Assembly: GCF_026340305.1 (NCBI RefSeq)
Contig: NZ_JAPEPI010000001.1
Span: forward strand, 2,046,001 to 2,110,000
Length of the DNA stretch: 64,000 bases
Direction of reading: 5' to 3'
Source of the DNA: Streptomyces sp. NBC_01381
Lineage (GTDB): Bacteria; Actinomycetota; Actinomycetes; Streptomycetales; Streptomycetaceae
Shown here: one piece after another, positions 60,319-64,000 of the stretch
Layout of the letters: each line of letters begins with the position of its first letter
Position numbering within the stretch: position 1 is the stretch's first letter
The notes under the pieces: model-generated
Database searches by the model: none
Seen by the model: the letters and a program-made list of their open reading frames with translations, nothing else
What the model was told of the DNA's origin: nothing
Translations under genes and position numbers: made by a program

Positions 60319-61353
60319 ATGTACCACAAAGGCACCGGCCGCGGACATGGATTCGCGGCCAGGGGGGTGAAGGCTGCGGCGGCGCTTGCGGGGGCTGCGC
60401 TGCTGCTGTCGGGGTGCTCCTCCGATGACTCCGGCAAGGACAACGAGTCGTCGGGACAGCCGGTGAAGCAGCAGCCCAAGGGCACCGACCCGTACTGGGT
60501 CAACCCGGACGGCAACGCGGCCAAGCAGGTCGCCTCGTACGAGAAGGACGGCAAGAAGGACGACGCGGAGCTGATCCGGCAGATCGCCGAGCAGCCGGTC
60601 GCCGAATGGATCGTCCCGGAGAACGCGGAGGAGCAGGCGCGCGGCTTCACCGAGGCCGCGGAGAAGGCCGACCGGGACGCCCTGTTGGTCCTCTACAACA
60701 TCCCGCACCGCGACTGCGGTCAGTACTCGGGCGGCGGCGCGGCCGACGGCAACGAGTACAGGAAGTTCATCGACCAGGTCGCCAAGGGCATCGGCGACCG
60801 CAAGACCACGGTCATCCTGGAGCCGGACGCGGTGCTCCACATGGTCGACAACTGCACGCCGGAGGAGTTCCACGAGGAGCGTTACGACCTGCTCAAGGGC
60901 GCCATCGAGAAGCTCAAGTCCCTGAAGAACACCAAGGTGTACCTGGACGCGGGCAACGCGGGCTGGAAGAACCCGGACTCGCTCTGGGAGCCCCTGAAGT
61001 GGTCCGGCGTCGAGCAGGCCGACGGCTTCTCGGTGAACGTCTCCAACTTCCAGACCACCGAGGCCAGTACGGAGTTCGGCAAGAAGCTGTCGGCGAAGAT
61101 CGGCAACAAGCCGTTCGTCATCGACACCGCGCGCAACGGCAACGGCGCGTACACCAAGGGCAAGGACTCCTGGTGCAACCCTCCTGGCCGCGCTTTGGGC
61201 GAGGCGCCCACCACGAAGACCTCCGACCCGCTCGTCGACGCGTACCTCTGGGTCAAGCGGCCCGGTGAGTCCGATGGGACGTGCAGGGGTGGCCCCAAGG
61301 CCGGTGAGTGGTGGCCCGAATACGCGTTGAGCCTCGCGGAAGCGGCTAAGTAG
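60319..61353 (+). CDS. cslZ: CslZ-like glycoside hydrolase family 6 lipoprotein
   Basis: 344 aa. The signal peptide ends in lipobox LLLSGCSS, so the enzyme is lipid-anchored outside the membrane. The GH6 domain shows LVLYNIPHRDCGQYSGGG, the catalytic-acid region VILEPDAVLHMVDNC (Asp in EPD), GNAGWKNPD and the late FVIDTARNGNG and CNPPGRALG. It hydrolyses beta-1,4-glucan. It is divergent from none but convergent with glxA-cslA; this gene set is known in Streptomyces to make and process the cellulose-like glycan at hyphal tips. The ATG at 60319 follows GGGGGAG. Confidence 0.92.
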   Translation: MYHKGTGRGHGFAARGVKAAAALAGAALLLSGCSSDDSGKDNESSGQPVKQQPKGTDPYWVNPDGNAAKQVASYEKDGKKDDAELIRQIAEQPVAEWIVPENAEEQARGFTEAAEKADRDALLVLYNIPHRDCGQYSGGGAADGNEYRKFIDQVAKGIGDRKTTVILEPDAVLHMVDNCTPEEFHEERYDLLKGAIEKLKSLKNTKVYLDAGNAGWKNPDSLWEPLKWSGVEQADGFSVNVSNFQTTEASTEFGKKLSAKIGNKPFVIDTARNGNGAYTKGKDSWCNPPGRALGEAPTTKTSDPLVDAYLWVKRPGESDGTCRGGPKAGEWWPEYALSLAEAAK

Positions 61354-61376
61354 AGCGCCGCGGGGTGGCGCCCCGT

Positions 61377-61493
61377 AGGGGCGCGGGGAACTGCGCGAGC
61401 AACCAACGAAAAGCCGCAGTCGCGTCTGCCGAGTTACCTGGCAGACGCGACTGCGGCTTTTATGTGGCTGAGCGCGCAGTTCCCCGCGCCCCT
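61377..61493. repeat. Nested inverted repeat: two family A copies flanking a 22-bp-stem terminator
   Basis: Family A copies lie inverted at 61377-61405 and direct at 61464-61493. Between them is a perfect 22-bp stem (61409-61430 with 61440-61461, AAAAGCCGCAGTCGCG...) with a 9-nt loop, flanked by A and T runs. The whole 117-base block is a giant palindrome between convergent cslZ and glxA and should stop transcription from both sides. Confidence 0.88.
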
Positions 61494-61506
61494 GGCGGGG
61501 CGCTGC

Positions 61507-63447
61507 TTACGGCACGTGCACCCACTGGGCCTTGCTCGGGGTGCCCTGGTCGTCCGTGACGAAGAGCATGTACCAGCCCGACTCCACCAGGCTCCGCTCC
61601 TTGGGAATCGTCACCGTGACGCCGTCCGCGGACTTCTTCAAGTCCAGGGCCACCGACGTCTGGTCGATGTCCGTCACATGCGTCGACGCACTCGGCCGAA
61701 TAAGGCGGGCCGTCTTGATGGACGAGGCATGCTTCGACTTGAACGTGCCGGACCCGCCCCGCCTGATCTCCTCCGGGCCACCGCTCAGCGTCGGCTGCGA
61801 GCCGTGGTACAGGTACGGCGGCGTGTAGATCTCGATGCGCTGCTCGAACTCGCCGGGCTTGGTGTTGGCCTTGTCGGCGTAGAGCGAGTCGGAGCCGAAG
61901 AACATCACGCGGCCGTCGGGCAGCAGGAGCGAGCCCGAGTGGTAGTTGCGGCCGACCTCCGGGTCCGCGACGCGGCGCATCTTGCCGGTCTTGGCGTCGT
62001 AGATCCGCGCCTGCTTGATGTTCGAGTCGCCGCGGCCGCGGTAGTCCTCGGAGCCGCCGGATATCAGCACCGAGTCGTCGGGCAGCGTCGAGGCCTGCGG
62101 GTAGCGCGTGCCCTTCTCCAGCTCGGGCCCGTCGACGAACTTCGGGTTGTCGTCCAGGAGGTCGACGATGCGCGTCTTCTTGCTGGATTTCTTGGACTCG
62201 CCGACACCGCCGCCGCCGACGACCATGTACTTCTGGTCCTGCGCGGGCGGCAGCTCCACCGTGTTGGAGGTCTCCAGGAGGTTCGGGTCGCTCATGCCCG
62301 GAATCGTCTTCCAGCTGCCCTTGGTCTCCAGGTCCCAGGTGCCGGGCTTGCGGCCGACGTCGTCAGGGCCGTAGCCCGCGTTCGACCCCGAGTAGAAGAG
62401 CCTGCCGCTCTCCAGCTGGAAGACCGCCGGGTAGGTGGGGAACTGGCGGACCTGCTTGGTGTACGTCCACTTCTTGGTCTTCGGGTCGTAGATCTCGTTC
62501 TTGCCCGGGACCAGCTGGCCGATCTCGTCAAGGCCGGAGAGGCTGAGCACCTTGCCGTCCGAGAGCGTGGTCAGCGTGGGGTACCAGCGCGCCTCGTTCA
62601 TCGGGTCGACCTTGATGTACTTCTCGGCGACCGGGTCGAACTCGAAGGAGTCCTTGATCCCCTGGAAGTCCTTCTTGTCCAGGGCGAGCTTCTGCGCGAT
62701 GCCGTACGTGTTGCGGGTGGCGGCGCCGCTCAGGCCCTGCACGCGGTAGTTGTCCTGCGTGCCCGTCTCGTGCTTCGTGCCGCTCTTCTGCGCCTCGACG
62801 TACACCCGGCCGAGGCCCGGCTCGTTGCGTATGAACGCGCCGGTCTGCTTGTCGAAGACCTTCTTCGCGCGCTCGACGACGACCGGGTCCTTGGAGACGA
62901 ACGTCTTGCCGTTCTTCTTGCCGGTGAACTTCGTGCCCGGCGGCAGTGTGATCGGCTTGTCCGGGTCTTCGTTGTGCACCACCATCAGGCCGCCGGCCTT
63001 GGTGATGTCGCCCTTGAGCTTCTCGTAGCGCTGGGTGCCGCCGGCTATGAGGAGATTGCCGTTGGCCAGCTGGGTGTGGCCGGTGCAGAAGAGGTCGACG
63101 GGCGTCTTGATCTTCTTGATCGTGTTCTTGACCGGGTCCCACAGGCGCGTGTCGAACTTCTTGGCGTCGAAGTTCTTCTGGTTGTTGCCGGAGCCGGCGA
63201 CCAGGAGGATCTTGCCGGTGTGCAGGAGCGCCGCGTGGATGGTGTTCTGGCGGTACTCCTCGGGGAAGTTCACGACCTGCCAGTGGCCGTTGTCGGCCTT
63301 GTACTCCGGCTTGTTGATCTTGTAGTCGTGGTACTTCTCCGAACCCACGCGCCACAGCCACGGGCCGTTCATCCCGGCCAGCGCTATGACCACCGCCGCG
63401 CCTATCGCGATGCGGCGGGCGCGGCGGCGGCTGGAACGGTCTTTCAT
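61507..63447 (-). CDS. glxA: GlxA, mononuclear copper-radical oxidase
   Basis: 646-aa galactose-oxidase-like enzyme with an N-terminal membrane anchor (IAIGAAVVIALAGMN, about residues 13-27). Kelch-type repeats form the propeller, followed by a C-terminal immunoglobulin-like DUF1929 domain. Copper-radical features are Cys121 in VDLFCTGH (Tyr-Cys crosslink partner), the Tyr of NEARWYPT (Tyr288), Tyr501-His502 in GRNYHSGSLLL and the late His of ASTHVTD. In Streptomyces lividans GlxA is needed with CslA for glycan deposition at hyphal tips. Its ATG overlaps the cslA stop (ATGA). Confidence 0.95.
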   Translation of the reverse strand: MKDRSSRRRARRIAIGAAVVIALAGMNGPWLWRVGSEKYHDYKINKPEYKADNGHWQVVNFPEEYRQNTIHAALLHTGKILLVAGSGNNQKNFDAKKFDTRLWDPVKNTIKKIKTPVDLFCTGHTQLANGNLLIAGGTQRYEKLKGDITKAGGLMVVHNEDPDKPITLPPGTKFTGKKNGKTFVSKDPVVVERAKKVFDKQTGAFIRNEPGLGRVYVEAQKSGTKHETGTQDNYRVQGLSGAATRNTYGIAQKLALDKKDFQGIKDSFEFDPVAEKYIKVDPMNEARWYPTLTTLSDGKVLSLSGLDEIGQLVPGKNEIYDPKTKKWTYTKQVRQFPTYPAVFQLESGRLFYSGSNAGYGPDDVGRKPGTWDLETKGSWKTIPGMSDPNLLETSNTVELPPAQDQKYMVVGGGGVGESKKSSKKTRIVDLLDDNPKFVDGPELEKGTRYPQASTLPDDSVLISGGSEDYRGRGDSNIKQARIYDAKTGKMRRVADPEVGRNYHSGSLLLPDGRVMFFGSDSLYADKANTKPGEFEQRIEIYTPPYLYHGSQPTLSGGPEEIRRGGSGTFKSKHASSIKTARLIRPSASTHVTDIDQTSVALDLKKSADGVTVTIPKERSLVESGWYMLFVTDDQGTPSKAQWVHVP

Positions 63448-64000
63448 TTCTTACGTCCCCCAAGGGAAATCTGCATGGTCTGGTCGGTCGCCGCCCAGCT
63501 GGGCTTCTGCTGCGGCGCGTGCGGTGCCTGTGGCGTCTGTGGTGCCTGTACTGCCTGCGGCAGCTGTGCCGTGGTGTCGCGCTGCTGCGGCACCATCGGG
63601 TCCCCGCCGCCGGACGGTGGTCCCGAAGGTCCTGCCCCATGCCGCGACTTGCGCTTCTTCTTCTCCTGCCGCATGCCCCAGCGCCACGCGAAGATCGGCG
63701 CCGCCGTGATCAGCAGGGCGAACGTGGCCCAGATGATCATCGCCGGGTGGGCGTGGTCGTACACGAACGCGGCGGCCATCGAACCGCCGAAGACCAGGAT
63801 GAAGAACAGGTGGATGCGGAACGTGCCGAACAGCGTGTCCGGGCTGGCCGAATCGCCCTTGGGGGTCACCACGAACTTGCTCTTGCGGCGCAGCACGGTG
63901 TCCAGGAGCGAGCGCGCGTACACCGGCGCGGAGAGCGCGGACATGATCATGCCCGCGATACCGCCGGAGCCCTCGGGCTCGTGCGGCGAGACGTTGTGGC
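63444..64000 (-). CDS. cslA: CslA cellulose-synthase-like glycosyltransferase (3' part)
   Basis: Only the C-terminal 185 or so residues are in the window; the gene continues past base 64000. Seen are the last membrane helices (LFGTFRIHLFFILVFGGSMA, PAMIIWATFALLITAAPIFA) and a cytosolic basic and Gln/Pro-rich tail (QAPQTPQAPHAPQQKP). The identity rests mainly on position: it overlaps glxA by 4 bp, as in the known cslA-glxA operon of Streptomyces. The catalytic GT2 domain is outside the window. Confidence 0.88.
   Translation of the reverse strand, partial: HNVSPHEPEGSGGIAGMIMSALSAPVYARSLLDTVLRRKSKFVVTPKGDSASPDTLFGTFRIHLFFILVFGGSMAAAFVYDHAHPAMIIWATFALLITAAPIFAWRWGMRQEKKKRKSRHGAGPSGPPSGGGDPMVPQQRDTTAQLPQAVQAPQTPQAPHAPQQKPSWAATDQTMQISLGGRKK

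Overview
The window is chromosomal DNA of a Streptomyces-type actinomycete. The evidence is very high GC with strong third-position bias, many GTG starts, ATGA/GTGA overlaps, several leaderless promoters (TANNNT followed by 6-8 nt and then the start codon), DasR-type operators at N-acetylglucosamine genes, class E and F sortases, and a cslZ-glxA-cslA tip-glycan locus at the right edge. I saw no prophage, insertion sequence, CRISPR array, rRNA or biosynthetic cluster.

Layout. 1-1195: end of an iron-siderophore-type ABC importer. 1253-2811: cysteine operon with a leaderless cysteine-containing leader peptide, cysO and cysM; the usual partner peptidase gene mec is not in this stretch. 2824-4751: PemK/MazF-like protein, small monooxygenase-like protein, MBL-fold hydrolase. 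4830-8135: N-acetylglucosamine PTS (two EIIC genes, one EIIB) with three DasR-type sites. 8160-10673: rph, two duplicated small lipoproteins, rdgB. 10678-12116: an odd tRNA-like gene (anticodon loop CCUAGGA with C33) beside two overlapping HNH endonuclease genes. 12265-14108: bcp, DUF3618 protein, GroES-like protein, and a guanidine-III riboswitch in front of a guanidinium exporter. 14109-23238: class A PBP, ABC-2 exporter (two permeases plus ATPase), DUF1707 protein, SGNH hydrolase, DUF445 protein. 23415-29464: regulators and accessory enzymes.

29617-39696 is the most notable region. It is a seven-gene, one-direction defence operon: Z1 helicase, DUF4420 PD-(D/E)XK nuclease, GHKL (MutL/MORC-like) ATPase, unknown protein, a fusion of a DUF6339-like domain to a cytosine methyltransferase fold whose catalytic Cys is replaced by Arg, an intact Dcm methyltransferase, and Vsr. 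Five of the six junctions overlap or leave only 3-4 bp. It is probably a MutL/MORC-associated restriction system carrying a dead methyltransferase as a possible recognition or regulatory subunit.

40129-48437: SEC-C protein, class E sortase, DUF6412 plus accessory YidC, FAH hydrolase, Gfo/Idh/MocA oxidoreductase with a UPF0303 protein opposite a ROK regulator, and a secreted protein with an LAATG sorting signal. 48638-56935: a GntR/HutC-regulated aminophosphonate uptake and degradation operon in which an FAD amine oxidase seems to take the place of the transaminase, followed by a Tat-exported phosphodiesterase. 57017-59104: HAD-IIA phosphatase, small secreted protein and class F sortase. 59390-64000: GAF-ANTAR regulator, then cslZ, glxA and the 3' end of cslA. 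Dispersed intergenic repeats (two families) occur at 23.3, 44.5, 47.3-47.4, 48.5 and 61.4 kb.
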